64,000 bases of DNA from NCBI RefSeq assembly GCF_024139115.2, contig NC_085140.1:427017781-427081780 (forward strand). Direction: 5' to 3'. The notes under the pieces are model-generated. The model ran no database searches. It worked only from the letters and a program-made list of their open reading frames with translations, and had not been told where the DNA came from. Source of the DNA: Armigeres subalbatus (Eukaryota > Arthropoda > Insecta > Diptera > Culicidae). Below are positions 32,387 to 44,060 of this stretch, piece after piece. The translations under genes and the position numbers were made by a program. Numbering within the stretch: position 1 is the first letter of the stretch; each line of letters starts with the position of its first letter.

Positions 32387-33155
32387 CGTCGCGTCGTTGA
32401 TTGTTCTCGCAGCGCGTCGAACGGGTTGGACTTATGCGCTGCATAGCAGAACTTGCATCTAAGCGTGCTTGCTTCGCATGCGAAAGAGGATGATGTGAGG
32501 AAACGAGAAGGCTGGCAACACTCACGCTGGTTCTCTGCGCACGGAGAACGAGTGAGCAAATTATTTCAAAACATTTGTCATGGCGCAAAACTTTAAATCT
32601 GACTTCTGGCAGCGCTGCTATTGGTTCTTTATTATGAATCGTACGACTTGCAAAAGCTTTCTGTGATGTGGTGTGTCGGAGAAACACATATTTAGCTGCT
32701 ATTAGACTGTACGCCAAGCATGTGGCGTTGATTTTTATCTGCCTACGCAATATTTTGTTTTGTTAGATGTTAAACCATCATTGGAAATATTACGTGGAAC
32801 TTTGTTTAAAAAAAATTACTGTGTAAATTATTTGCCCTAATTATTTATTGCCAAAAAATTAATTTCCTACTTCTGAACTAAAAATGGTTACCTGTTCCAT
32901 GAACAGGTAGAACGTATAGACGAGGCGCCTCTGGTAAAACTGCTGTTACGCACAAAGCTTGTTGAAAGCCACCAGATACCACATTTTGCACATAAATAAT
33001 CAGTCTGAGATAAGTTTGAAGGGTTCTTGTTGTAATTCCACCAAAAACTCACTGGATTCTCATTAAAACTTTCTTCGAAGGTATTTTTAAGGTTTTGGCT
33101 TTTCAGTCTGAGCGTTTTTTTTTTTCTTCGAAAGTATCAAGTACATGTAACTCTG
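32387..33155. other. Apparently single-copy stretch
   Basis: G+C-richer at 32390-32560. A 136-codon minus-strand frame (32340-32750) starts in this stretch and ends inside the MITE's right terminus, so it is not a credible gene. AACGAAAGCGTACGCGGTGC just left of the MITE (31645-31665) is probably the other half of the same pre-insertion locus. Confidence 0.4.
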
Positions 33156-34435
33156 AGTAAATTCTGAGGGGTTCCTTCTGGAGTTCTGGGGAATTTATTA
33201 TTAAATTTGATGATCTAGGGGTGATCCTTACGAAATTATGGGGAAATAGTTCTTTTGAGACCGGAAGGACTTTCAGTGAAGATCTTAAAGACTGTTCAGT
33301 TGAATTTTTGGAAGGATTCCCATTGAAGTTCCTGGAGGAATTTTCAGTGATGCTTCGGAAACCAAGTAGAATTCTGGAAGGAATTCCTGGGAGATATTGC
33401 TGAAGTTATTCCAGCAAGAATTCGTTGATGAATAACCGATCCAGGATCCGATCGAGAAATCCAGTAGGAATATTTGGAGGAATTCCAAGAATAATTCCTA
33501 AAGGAGTTCCTGGAGGAACTCTCAGAGAAATTTGAAGAATCATACCTGGAGAATTTTCAGGAAGCAGTTCAGGATGAATTTCAGGAGGAATTTTCGAAAA
33601 AAAAAATCCAGAAAGAACATATGTGTTAGTTCGTGGAGCATCTCTTGAAGGAATTCTAGAAAAATACCCAGCATGAACATTTGGAGGAATTTGTGTAGCA
33701 AATCTAGGAATTACGGAAGAAACATCCGGACGTATTCACGGAGGATCTTCTGGAAGAAATCCAAGAGAAATGTCTAAAGGAATTCCAAAAGGAACTTCAG
33801 AAAGAACTCCTGGGTGAATTCCAGAAGAAATTGCTTGAGGAACTCCAAGAGAAATTCATAGCGGAGCTCTTGGAGGAGCTACATGCAGGTCTACAGAAGG
33901 AACTTATGAAGAAATTTCAAAAGGAAAATTTTCGAGGAACTCCCGCAAAAGTTCCTCCCGGCATTCCTTCTGCAGGTCATCCAGGAATTTCTCCTAGGCT
34001 ACTCCAGAAGTTCCTGAAGAAATTCTTTCTGAAGTTCAGCCAGGGATTCATCTTTGAGATCCTCCTCAAATTCCTTTCATAATTCGAGGAGTTCATCCTG
34101 GAGTTAAACTCTCATAGTTCCTCCAAGAATCCCTCATGGAATTCATAAAGGAATTGCTCCAGAGATTCCTCCTGAACTTCCTGAAGAATTCCTCCTAGAG
34201 TTCATCCAGGAAGTTTTTCCAAAAAAAAATCTTGGAGCTCCTCCAGAAATATCTTCTGGAGCTCCTATTCTTGTTACTCCAAGAAAAAATTCTGGAGCTT
34301 CCTCCAATTTCCTAGATAAATTCCTGGAGAAAAGTTCGTCCAGGAATTAATCCTCGATTCTTCCTGGAACTAACCTTTCATTCCTCTGGAATTCATTCAT
34401 ATAGTCATCCTAAGTTCCTAAAAGAACTCATATTT
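33156..34435. repeat. Degenerate GGAATTCC minisatellite, left flank
   Basis: Variants of GGAGGAATTCC, CCAGGAATTC and GAAGGAATTC recur at irregular 20-30-bp spacing with no homogenised unit. It grades into the clean array at 34436. Confidence 0.7.
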
Positions 34436-35870
34436 AATTCATCCAGGAATTCATCCAGCAATTCGTCCTGAAATCCTCCAGGAATTCATCCTGAAATCCC
34501 TCGTTCTGAATTCCTCCATGAATTCGTTCTGAATTTCTCCAGGAATTCGTTCTGAATTCCTCCAGGAATTTGTTCTGAATTCCTCCAGGGATTCGTTCTG
34601 AATTCCTCCAGGGATTCGTTCTGAATTCCTCCAAGAATTCGTCCTGAATTCATCCAAGAATTCGTCCTGAATTCCTCCAGGAATTCGTCCTGAATTCCTC
34701 CAGGAATTCGTCCTGAATTCCTCCAGGAATTCGTCCTGAATTCCTCCAGGAATTCGTCTTGAATTCCTCCAGGAATTCGTCCTGAATTCCTCCAGGAATT
34801 CGTCCTGAATTCATCCAGGAATTCGTCCTGAATTCCTCCAGGAATTCGTCCTGAATTCCTCCAGGAATTCGTCCTGAATTCCTCCAGGAATTCGTTCTGA
34901 ATTCCTCCAGGAATTCGTCCTGAATTCCTCCAGGAATTCGTCCTGAATTCCTCCAGGAATTCGTCCTGAATTCCTCCAGGAATTCGTCCTGAATTCCTCC
35001 AGGAATTCGTCCTGAATTCCTCCAGGAATTCGTCCTGAATTCCTCCAGGAATTCGTCCTGAATTCCTCCAGGAATTCGTCCTGAATTCTTCCAGGAATTC
35101 GTCCTGAATTCCTCCAGGAATTCGTCCTAAATTCCTCCAGGAATTCGTCCTGAATTCCTCAAGGAATTCGTCCTGAATTCCTCAAGGAATTCGTCCTGAA
35201 TTCCTCCAGGAATTCGTCCTGAATTCCTCCAGGAATTCGTCCTGAATTCCTCCAGGAATTCGTCCTGAATTCCTCCAGGAATTCGTCCTGAATTCCTCCA
35301 GGAATTCGTCCTGAATTCCTCCAGGAATTCGTCCTGAATTCCTCCAGGAATTCGTCCTGAATTCCTGAATTCCTCCATTCGTCCTGAATTCCTGAATTCC
35401 TCCAGGAATTCGTCCTGAACTCCTCCAGGAGTTTGACCTGAATTCCTCCAGGAATTCGTCCTGAATTCCTCCAGGAATTCGTCCTGAATTCTTCCAGGAA
35501 TTCGTCCTGAATTCTTCCAGGAATTTGACCTGAATTCCTCCAGGAATTCGTCCTGAATTCTTCCAGGAATTCGTCCTGAATTCCTCTAGGAATTCGTCCT
35601 AAATTCCTCCAGGAATTCGTCCTGAATTCCTCAAGGAATTCGTCCTGAATTCCTCCAGGAATTCGTCCTGAATTCCTCCAGGAATTCGTCCTGAATTCCT
35701 CCAGGAATTCGTCCTGAATTCCTCCAGGAATTCGTCCTGAACTCCTCCAGGAGTTTGACCTGAATTCCTCCAGGAATTCGTCCTGAATTCCTCCAGGAAT
35801 TCGTCCTGAATTCTTCCAGGAATTCGTCCTGAATTCTTCCAGGAATTCGTCCTGAATTCTTCCAGGAATT
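34436..35870 (+). repeat. 23-bp tandem array, GAATTCGTCCTGAATTCCTC-CAG unit
   Basis: About sixty units of 23 bp, highly uniform, with occasional GTTCTG, TTTGACC or TAAATT variants. Each unit contains GAATTCCT-CC-AGGAATTC across the junction, an 8-bp stem with a 2-nt spacer. Because 23 is not a multiple of three, the minus-strand translation repeats every 23 residues through all frames; those 60-83-codon frames are not genes. Confidence 0.9.
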
Positions 35871-36310
35871 TATTCTTAATTCCTCCAGGAGTTCTTTCCG
35901 AATTCCTCCAGGAATTCTTTCCGAATTCCTCCAGGAACTGATTCTGAATTCCTCCAGGAATTCATTCTGAATTCCTCCAAGAATTCATTCTGAATTCTCT
36001 TAGGAATTCATTCTGAATTCCCCCACGAATTCATTCTGAATTCCCCCACGAATTCATTCTGAATTCCCCCACGAATTCATTCTGAATTCCCCCACGAATT
36101 CATTCTGAATTCCCCCACGAATTCATTCTGAATTCCCCCACGAATTCATTCTGAATTCCCCCACGAATTCATTCTGAATTCCCCCACGAATTCATTCTGA
36201 ATTCCCCCACGAATTCATTCTGAATTCCCCCACGAATTCATTCTGAATTCCCCAGGAATTCATTCTGAATTACCCCAGGAATTCATTCTGAATTACCCCA
36301 GGAAATTATT
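35871..36310 (+). repeat. 23-bp array, GAATTCATTCTGAATTCCCC-CAC variant
   Basis: About ten identical units at 36010-36245 carry CCCCCAC in place of CCTCCAG and CATTCT in place of CGTCCT. They are flanked by transitional units, which indicates a separate later expansion. Confidence 0.85.
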
Positions 36311-36800
36311 TTGAATTCCTCCTGACGTGAGTTATTACAAGAATTCCTGGATGAACTCCTGAAGTAACTCTAAGATAAGCTTCTGGAGAAATTCAAAGAT
36401 GAATTTTTGAAGAAACTTCATAAGGAGCTCCAGGAAGAATTCCTGGAAGAGCTCCGTAAGGAATTACTAGAAAAATCTCGGGATTAATTGCTGGAGCAAC
36501 TGCAGGACTTATTCCTGGAGGAATTTCAGAAAAAAAAACTCATGAAGGAACATTAAGAATTCCTGAAAGAACTTCAAAGGGAATTCCTGGAAAAGCTCCT
36601 TCAAAATCAAAGGAGAAATATTTGGAATAACTCCAGAAGGGAATCCTGGAGGAACTTCCGTAGTAGTCTCTGGAGGAGCTGCAACAGTAATTTCTGGATG
36701 AATTCGAGGAGTAAAGTCTGGAGGAGCTCTACCAAGAATATTCGGAGAAACTCCAGTAAGGCTTCTTGTAAGAACTCGTTCTGATACCTGATACAGTCTG
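36311..36800. repeat. Degenerate GGAATTCC minisatellite, right flank
   Basis: Irregular CTGGAGGAATT, CCTGGAAGAGCTCC and TTCTGGAGAAATTC variants; mirrors the left flank. Confidence 0.65.
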
Positions 36801-36814
36801 GGAGAGTGCGGATC

Positions 36815-37110
36815 TTATTGGCAAAAATCACTATTTATTAGGTCCACCATTCTGGTCTGGATGATTTTTGTCAAGCGATTGCAACGTGTCTTAAGTGCAG
36901 GCAACCCAGTACGTTGGTACTTCCTGTCAGCGACATTTCTTAAACGAATCAAATATTTGGTAAGTGTATCAATGGTTAGGGTGTTGCTTTCCTGCCAAGC
37001 CGTTGGAACGTGTAGATCACATGTCTGGAATAGCACCTCTTGTATAGCGTGTAGCTACTCGTCGTTTTTTTCTGGTGTGACCGGATGACGTCCCTATTGT
37101 CGTCGTCACA
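36815..37110 (-). pseudogene. Fragment of non-LTR pol (possible EN-RT linker)
   Basis: A minus-strand frame preceded by a stop and ending at 36815 encodes about 78 residues with TLTKYLIRLRNVADRKYQRT and RCNRLTKIIQTRM-like segments. The basic helix-rich linker between endonuclease and RT in jockey-like elements looks like this (Leu/Ile-rich helix, RKYQRT, then N/R-x-L-x-K-I-I). There are no catalytic motifs. The fragment is wedged between two minisatellite tracts. Confidence is low because the linker is a weakly conserved region. Confidence 0.35.
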
Positions 37111-37129
37111 CTTTTGGAACCGACCCCAG

Positions 37130-39925
37130 TCGACTCGATGAGACTAAGAATTTTCGCATGGAACTCCGCTTGGAATGCCTTTTAGGATTCCGTCTGGAGT
37201 TCCGTCCGGAATACTGTCTGCAATTCCGTTTAAAATTTGTCTGAAATTCCGTCTGAGATTCCTTCTGTAATATCATCGGGGATGCCTTCGGGAGTTCCGT
37301 TTGCAATTCCTTCTAAATTTCCGTTTAAATATTTTTTCAGGATTTTCAAATGTAATTCCGCTTGAAATGTCTTCTTAGACTCCGTCTGAAATTCCGCCCG
37401 AGACTTTGGCTGGAATTCCTCCTACAGTTTTGTTCGCAATTATGTTTTGCATTCCTCCTGGAAATCCGTCTGGTACTTCTCCTGAATACCGTCTGGTGTT
37501 CGGTCTGGAATTCCTCCTGCCATTTTACAATTTTGTTTTCAAAACCGTCTGGAATGCCACCTGAAATTCCGTATGAGTTTTTTTCCGACAGAGATTCAGG
37601 TCCGTCCATATGAGTTTTTCCGACGGAGTTTCAGGTCCGTCTCGAAGTCCTCTGGAATTTTGTCAGTTATTCCGTATACCTATGGATTTACTTCTGGGAT
37701 TCCATCTTGAGTTCTGTCTGCAATTCCCTCTGGAGTTCCGTCTTTAAATCATAATAGTTCCGTCTTGAATTCAGTGTGGAATTTCTTTTGGAACTGCGCC
37801 TGAAATTCTGTCTGGGATTGCTTCTGGAATTATGTCTGGAATTCCATCTGAAATTCCGTCTAGGATACTGTCTGTAAATCTTTCTGTGATTCCTCCTGAA
37901 ACTTAGTCTGGGATCAATCCTGAAATTCCGTTTAGAAGTCCTCCTGAAGTTTTGTTTTTGGAAATCTTTCCTTCTGAAATTCCGTCTGCTATTCCATCTG
38001 GAATTCCTGTTGAAATTCCGTCTGGGATTCCTCCTGAAACTACGTTTGGAGTATTATATGGAATTTCTATGGATTTTGCGTCTGGAATTTTGTCTGAAGT
38101 TTCATCTGGGATCACTTCTGAAATAACATCTAGGATTCCTCTTAAAACTTCGTCTGGAATTCCGTCTGTAAAGCCATCTGGATCATTATGGTGTTGTGTC
38201 TGAAACTCCGTCGAGAATTCCTTCTGAAATTTCGTCAGGAGTTTTTTCTAAAATTACTTCTGGAATTATTTTTGGAACTCCGTCTGGAATTTTGTCTAGA
38301 ATTCCTTCTGAAATTCCGCCTTGGATTCCTCCTGAAACTTTTTAGGGGTTTCTCGTGGAATCCTGTCTATAATTCTGTTTGAAATACCGTTCTGAATTAT
38401 TCCTGGAGTTCCGTCTGGAACTGCTCTAGAAACTTCGTTTGATATTTCAGCTGGGATTTTTTCTAAAATTTTGTCTAGAAATCCTTCTGAAATTAATTCT
38501 GCAATTTCTCCTGGAGTTCCATCTGAAAATCATTAGAGAGTTCTGTCTGGAATTCCGTCTAGAAGTCCTTCTGAAATTTAGTCTGGAATTTCGTCTGAAA
38601 TTCCGTATGGGATTCCTTCTGACATTTCTTCTGGAATTCTTTTTAGAATTCCGTCTGGAAATCCTTTTGAAATGCCGTCTGAAACTCCGCCGAAGATTCT
38701 TCCTGATACTTTTTAGGGGGTTTTCCTTGAATCCTGTCTATAATTCCGTTTGAAATACCGTTCTGAATTATTCCTGGTGTTCCGTCAGGCACTGCTCCAG
38801 AAACTTCGTCTGCCATTTCAGCTGGGAATTTCTAAAATTCCGTGCGGAAATCCTTCTGAAATAACTTCTGGAATTTCTCCTGGAGTTCCATCTGAAAATC
38901 ATTAGAGAGTTCGGTCTGTGCTGTCTGGAATCCCTTCTAAAACTCCGTCTGGATTTCGTTCTAAATTTCATATCAAATTCAGCCGAGGATTCTTCTTGAA
39001 ACTTTGAGAATTCAGTCTGGAATACTGTTTCGAATTCTTCCTGGAGTCTCGTCTGTAATTCCTCCTCGAATTTCGTCTGATCTTTCTGAAATTCCGTCTG
39101 GAATGTCGTCTGGAATTGCTTTTTAAATAACGTTTGGAATATTTTTTTCTAAAATTTAATTTGGAATTTGGTCCGGAATTGCTTCTTGAATTCCGTCTCA
39201 GATTCATCCTGAATTCTGTCTGGTAATCCTTCTACGATACCCCATGCAATTTTGTCTGAAATTCCGTCTTAGTTTTTTTTTATAAAATTCCGTCATGGTA
39301 ATCCTGATTTCTTCCTGGAGTTCCGTCTGGTAATCCTCTTGAAATTTCGTATGAAATTTCTCTTTTGATGGGGTCTGTGATTCTTCTTAGTACTCCATAT
39401 ATATTTCACCTTGTATTTACGTCTGGAGTATCTCCTGTACTCAGTCACGAATTTCTCCTGAATTTTAGTTTAAAGTTTTTTCTGGTATTCCGTCTTGTGA
39501 TTTTTTTGTTTCAATCCGTTATTCCATTCGGAATCCCATCTGTAATTCTTCACAGATGTTTGGCTTCTTTAACGACATCTAAAATTTCTTCTGGAGAATT
39601 TCACTTTTAATAAACGTCGCCTAGAATCTCTTCTGGAATTACGTCTGTACTTCCTCCTCGAATCTAAGTTTGTTTGTCCCGTAATTTAGTTTTAAATTCC
39701 TCATGTTGCCTAGAATTCTTCCTGAACTACCGTCTATATTTTCACCTGGGACTTTGTCTGTAAAACCTCCTGAACTTTAGTCTGTTTTTCGTTCAGTAAT
39801 ACTGTCTGGAAATCCTTCTGAAACTCCGACTGGAGTTTCTCATGGAACTCCGCCTGGCACTCTTCCTAGAACTCCTTATCTAATGTCATCCGCGATTCCG
39901 TCTAAAATTGCTCTTTTTTTGAGTC
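37130..39925 (+). repeat. Degenerate minisatellite, GAATTCCGTCTG type
   Basis: About 2.8 kb of irregular repeats of TCTGGAATTCCGTCTGAAAT and TCCTTCTGAAATTCC with a basic period near 12-15 bp and no long homogeneous run. Frames of 64-104 codons on both strands are made by the repeat. Two segments, 38335-38420 and 38705-38790, share TTTTTAGGGG, CCTGTCTATAATTC and CCGTTCTGAATTATTCCTGG, indicating an internal ~370-bp duplication. Confidence 0.8.
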
Positions 39926-40814
39926 TTTTCTAGTTTTCGGTCGTATTATGTCGAAACAAGCCTGATTTTTTTTAACCCTTACAGTAATTATTGTTCCTAT
40001 GTCAATTCTTGCGAAGCTTGTCTAGTTGCTCCTGACATAAAACAGCTTGAAGTCGAATCTCGAGTTCATATTTCTTTCTGAGTATTTCGCATTTTTTTTT
40101 CAATATAACTTTTTCTCCGTTCAATACCGCCTACAATCGAAAATCCAAGTGCTTTCGAGCCAACACCCTGTCGTTTGCATTCGGCACCACCAAACTTTCC
40201 CTAAGTTAGTTTTCAAATTATAAACTTTGTCGATTGAGACAATTGTTGGGCTGCGCCTGGACTTTGGCATCGAGACACAAGCTTGCTACGAACTTTCCCT
40301 GACTGGCCTGGCATAATCCAATTCCAACCACCACCGCCCACCACTTGAAATCCAAATCCTATGCCAAGGTGGACCGAACCGGTAGACCACACAATGACGT
40401 GGTCAAAATTTATGACTCAGGTGGCTTAGGTTAGGAAGGATGTTGTGGTTAGGGTGTCGGAAAGTTTATCCTGAAGTTTGTGTACCGGATTTTGGATGAA
40501 CTTCACACAGGGAATAATAAATCGTTTTTCCACTTGAATGCGTTTTGAAATTGAATTCTTCTTCGTATGTCATATGCTTCAAAGATTTCCGTTGCATCTC
40601 CTTGAGCACAATTCACATTGGATAACAATTGTTGTCTTCTTGATTATAGTTTCTATTGTCGGTACATTTTTATTAGTTTGATTCAACTTATGCTGCCAAC
40701 ATTTGCAATATCCCAACTTGTATAAAATTTAATAATCTAAAAATCAATAAATTCCAATGGCTAACATTTTCCTCTTTTCTGTCTTTACAGGTATTTTACA
40801 ACCTAGCGCTTTTA
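39926..40814. other. Apparently single-copy stretch
   Basis: No repeat recognised. 40130-40450 is G+C-richer. TTTCTGTCTTTACAG at 40776-40790 is a good plus-strand splice acceptor, but no coding exon follows it on that strand. Confidence 0.35.
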
Positions 40815-41022
40815 TTAAACTGACGCAATTCGTAAAATGTTTCGCTGGCCATGTCTGAGAGCAAGCAAGGTGGTTATAAAAATAGTTTCCAGCACTGCAG
40901 CAATGATGATGTTCGGGATGACGATGCCGACGTAGGCTGCGATAAAATGGTACTTACAGCATTCTCGTAAACATTCCGGATGCCGAAGCGTTCTGCCAGT
41001 CCACTCTACAATCATGTGCAGT
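40815..41022 (-). CDS. Possible terminal exon encoding a membrane segment
   Basis: The minus-strand frame follows an acceptor-like TTTTCATAG near 41040 and ends at a stop that overlaps AATAAA (the complement at 40814-40822), a poly(A) signal. The codons are ATC, GTC, GCC, CTG rich rather than A+T-skewed. The ~70 residues have three or four cysteines (PECLRECC) followed by one strongly hydrophobic stretch of about 28 residues and a short basic tail. This is reminiscent of the last extracellular-loop cysteines plus final membrane helix of a tetraspanin-like protein, but the match is by eye and weak. No upstream exon was found. A donor-like GTAAGT inside the frame (at the CC pair) is a reason for caution. 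Confidence 0.3.
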
Positions 41023-41266
41023 GTGCGCTTTGGGCAGACTTTCTATGAAAAGATTCCATTCAGGACACTCGAAGAAGAGCAAAATCAAGGACAACCCTGC
41101 AATGAATTTTGGATGCGGTTGTCTAGTGAGCAAAGATTCTTGTACCGGATTCGAACTAAGCCTGCCCTAAGATAAACATCATGTTTGCTCAACTAATAAC
41201 ACTACTCTGTACGGTTGATTACCCATTAGATGTTTTCCAAGCCCGTCCACAAATGATCCCAGTGCA

Positions 41267-41665
41267 ATGAACGTGGCGAACCCGAAATCAAGTTTTCCCT
41301 CTTGTCCTGCCACTGCCGCACAAACTTTTCCATCGTGCCATTTGTCGAAGGCAAAATTGCTGTTGCTGGAACGTCGAGCGGATTCGTTATGTGACGGCTG
41401 TATTTTTACTGTTCGAGACCAAAGTTCACCATCTCAGTATGATCATAAAGCGACCTTTCAGAACGTGCCCAGTTTTGCGGGCCGTTTGAGCTGCTTCTTG
41501 CGCGCTGTTGTTGCTGCAGTGCGACACCTTCTTCGGTACGATAGCCAGCAAATGTTAGACGTCGTCGCCGACGACGACACCCCACCTTTCTTTCTGTTGA
41601 CGACAGCGACGACGGATTTTGTCATTTTGTTCCACCGGAATCATGTCCTGTGCTTTCGAAAATAA
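41267..41665 (+). CDS. Uncertain ORF, 132 codons
   Basis: ATG-started frame in G+C-richer single-copy DNA, Ser/Pro-rich at the start and with no recognisable domain. AATAAA-type sequence (GAAAATAAAAAAAAACG) follows the stop directly. It lies opposite and just upstream of the candidate minus-strand exon at 40815, so it may be chance coding potential in a transcribed region. Confidence 0.15.
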   Translation: MNVANPKSSFPSCPATAAQTFPSCHLSKAKLLLLERRADSLCDGCIFTVRDQSSPSQYDHKATFQNVPSFAGRLSCFLRAVVAAVRHLLRYDSQQMLDVVADDDTPPFFLLTTATTDFVILFHRNHVLCFRK

Positions 41666-41699
41666 AAAAAAACGACACACACCTACCAGGTGTATAATT

Positions 41700-42390
41700 T
41701 ATTTAACACGAGTGCACACGAGCTGTGTTTATTGTATGGAACTTGAATGCTTTCTTTTCATCTGCTAACCTGAGTCTCCTGTTGTAGAGGGTGTAAAATG
41801 GGGAAATTGTTTTCTCTCAGCAGGTGAGCCTGGTGCTGCATAAAATTGCTGCTTGTTTTGGTGCCAGTCGGAAGTGAACACCAGGGCGAAGTTAATAGTT
41901 TGCTTGTTCTAATAGTGTCAAGACAGCTTCTTTTGTTGTTGGCTCTTGTTGACGGGTCTCCTTTCTTTTGATGTATTAACTGTCAGGTTAACGCTTGAGA
42001 AAACAATAATAAGACATGTGGAATAATGGCTTCACCTAATACGATCCTGAATCGTAGTGAATGATAAGCATTCATGGTACTTTGTGATACGGTACTACTG
42101 ATACCAAAATGCTTGTGCATTCTGTGTTCAATGTTACAACCTCAGTCTATTTCGTATTTTGCACACAAGGTATCACTTTGTTGCTATTGAATCATCTTCG
42201 TCTATTTGGATTGTAGTTTCAAAAAATGTTAGCTGAAAATGTTATCGAAATGGTGACAATCAGGGCAGTCCCAGGTGTGGAGATATGTTTTGTTTCACCG
42301 AAGCGTCTGAAGTAAAATTAGGTGTCTTAAAACCAACCATGGAGTGCCCTAAAACAGCATCGTGTATCAAAATCTGGTGACTTCGTACTA
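41700..42390. other. Apparently single-copy non-coding DNA
   Basis: No gene or repeat recognised. Confidence 0.4.
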
Positions 42391-42394
42391 GGGT

Positions 42395-42525
42395 GGTCTA
42401 ACCGGTAGTACCGAAACCGGTAATACCGGTATTACCAGCTAATTTTGAGCACCGAAAATACCGGTATTAGAGACGGAAAATACCGGTATTTTCGGTATTT
42501 CATAGTTTGCTTAATGGCGTTCACG
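42395..42525 (+). repeat. AATACCGGTATT-rich short repeat block
   Basis: Five to six closely spaced copies of the self-complementary ACCGGTATT/AATACCGGT core (42412-42500). Short blocks of this type occur in many insect genomes; function unknown. Confidence 0.6.
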
Positions 42526-42975
42526 CTACAGCAAAAATCAATCAGCATCGTCATTAATCATACGTGTTCTCTTAGCCATCTGTCTAATTGCCATCAATGA
42601 TCATTGTTAAAAAGATACGTGCCGTAGTAATTTTCTTCCAAAGATCACCTATGATAAACAATTTGCTGTGAAAATATGTCCATTGGAATAGCATGTTATC
42701 CATGCTCATACGGTCCTATCAGTTGAAGGGGTCCGTTAAAAAAAAATCCTGATCGATTTGAAGCATTAATGCAATTTCAGTGATGATGGTTTTTTAATGA
42801 TAGATGGAATAACTCAAGCCCTCAAGCCTGTTCAAGCTGCTGTGGAACTACTCTGACGTGAGTTCTTCACTCTATATAAAACCGACGAGGCGATCCATTT
42901 TATGTTGTACCGCTCATAAAAATATCTCTTCCTCCGCGTATTTTTAGTCGTAACGAAAAACCCAAGAAACACATA
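42526..42975. other. Non-coding stretch
   Basis: Nothing recognised; ends at the TA before the MITE. Confidence 0.4.
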
Positions 42976-43632
42976 CCGTGGAGCATCGAAATCCGTACAC
43001 TTAAGCACCTTAGTATATGAAAAAGTCATTAGAAAAAAGGAGTCGAGTGTAAATAAAACGTTTGTCATTGACACAGGAGCACACAGGAGCAAGTGTTTCA
43101 CATTTACTCATTAAAAACTACGAAAAATATGATAAAATAATGAATAAAATCAACTACTCATGACTCGAAATCCGTCCACCATGGACGGATTTAGAATCAA
43201 AGGATCAAAATCCGTACATCTATTTATTAACTAAATATTTAAATTGAAGCAATCTGATTGACTAAACTACCACCGTAAACAGTTCGATACGCACCATTCG
43301 AAGCGATCCCTTCGATTTGTATGCCGCTTATCTTATGTAATGATTCGCAATTAGCAATTAAAACACAGTTACTTTTGGTGCAATTATGCTCTACCCGAAA
43401 ACAATATGGCGGCCAAAACAACGCGTTTGGTGGGTGGAGATTTGTTTTTGATTTTTGTTGTTTTAATTTCAATGCCTTTTTTCCATTTCAATTTCTTAAA
43501 AGCTTACTGCCAAGTATCTGAACAGGATAAGATAAATTATTTCTACATTAATTATCTTTAACCCATTTTGATTTATTGATATCTCATGAGGTGGACGGAT
43601 TTCGGTGCTGTACGGATTTCGGTCCCGCACGG
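42976..43632 (-). mobile_element. TA-flanked MITE, copy 2 (inverted)
   Basis: Reverse complement of 31721-32384 with scattered differences. Termini CCGTGGAGCATCGAAATCCG and TTTCGGTCCCGCACGG, TA outside both (42974-42975 and 43633-43634). The internal GTCCACCATGGACGGATTT palindrome is retained. Confidence 0.8.
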
Positions 43633-43634
43633 TA

Positions 43635-44056
43635 CCTCTAGAAAATAGCTACTTTGATATTTTTGAAAATTTGGCTGCCACGTAGATGATTCTGGTGGCG
43701 AATGCTTTGATAGCAGGTGCTATTTGTACTGCGGATAAATTTTACACATCTATGAGAGCCTTAGAAAATGATCACGTAAGTTCTTATTTTGTTGCAAGAC
43801 ACAATATCAAATCAAGCCACAGAAATTGTTGCTAACTTATCCGATGTTCTCAAAGAAAGAATCCAAGAGAAACGATCAGAAATTCCTAAAGATATCCAGA
43901 CGAGATCTTGAAGCGTCCGATCATTCCAGATGCGATCGTTGAAGAAATTGCAGTTCATAGGAACAACCAACCAGCGGAAATGGCTTTCATCTGACGTTCT
44001 CAAACAGAGAAGTCTATTGCTATTGCAGTCTATTGCTCAAACCAATTGAAGCAGAG
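43635..44056. other. Non-coding stretch
   Basis: Nothing recognised; ends at the TTAA target of the piggyBac-like element. Confidence 0.4.
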
Positions 44057-44060
44057 TTAA

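Noticed and set aside
32340..32750. 136-codon minus-strand ORF
   Set aside because: It runs into the terminal repeat of the MITE at 31721-32384 and has no domain.
34434..35378. Asn/Arg/Trp/Glu-rich minus-strand frames
   Set aside because: 23-residue periodicity equals three 23-bp units; product of the array.
34436..36310. CRISPR-like array
   Set aside because: Units are directly abutting with no unique spacers, in a eukaryotic context.
37346..39207. Arg/Ser/Asn-rich minus and Leu/Phe-rich plus frames of 64-104 codons
   Set aside because: By-products of the degenerate GAATTCCGTCTG repeat; both strands equally open, no conserved start or domain.
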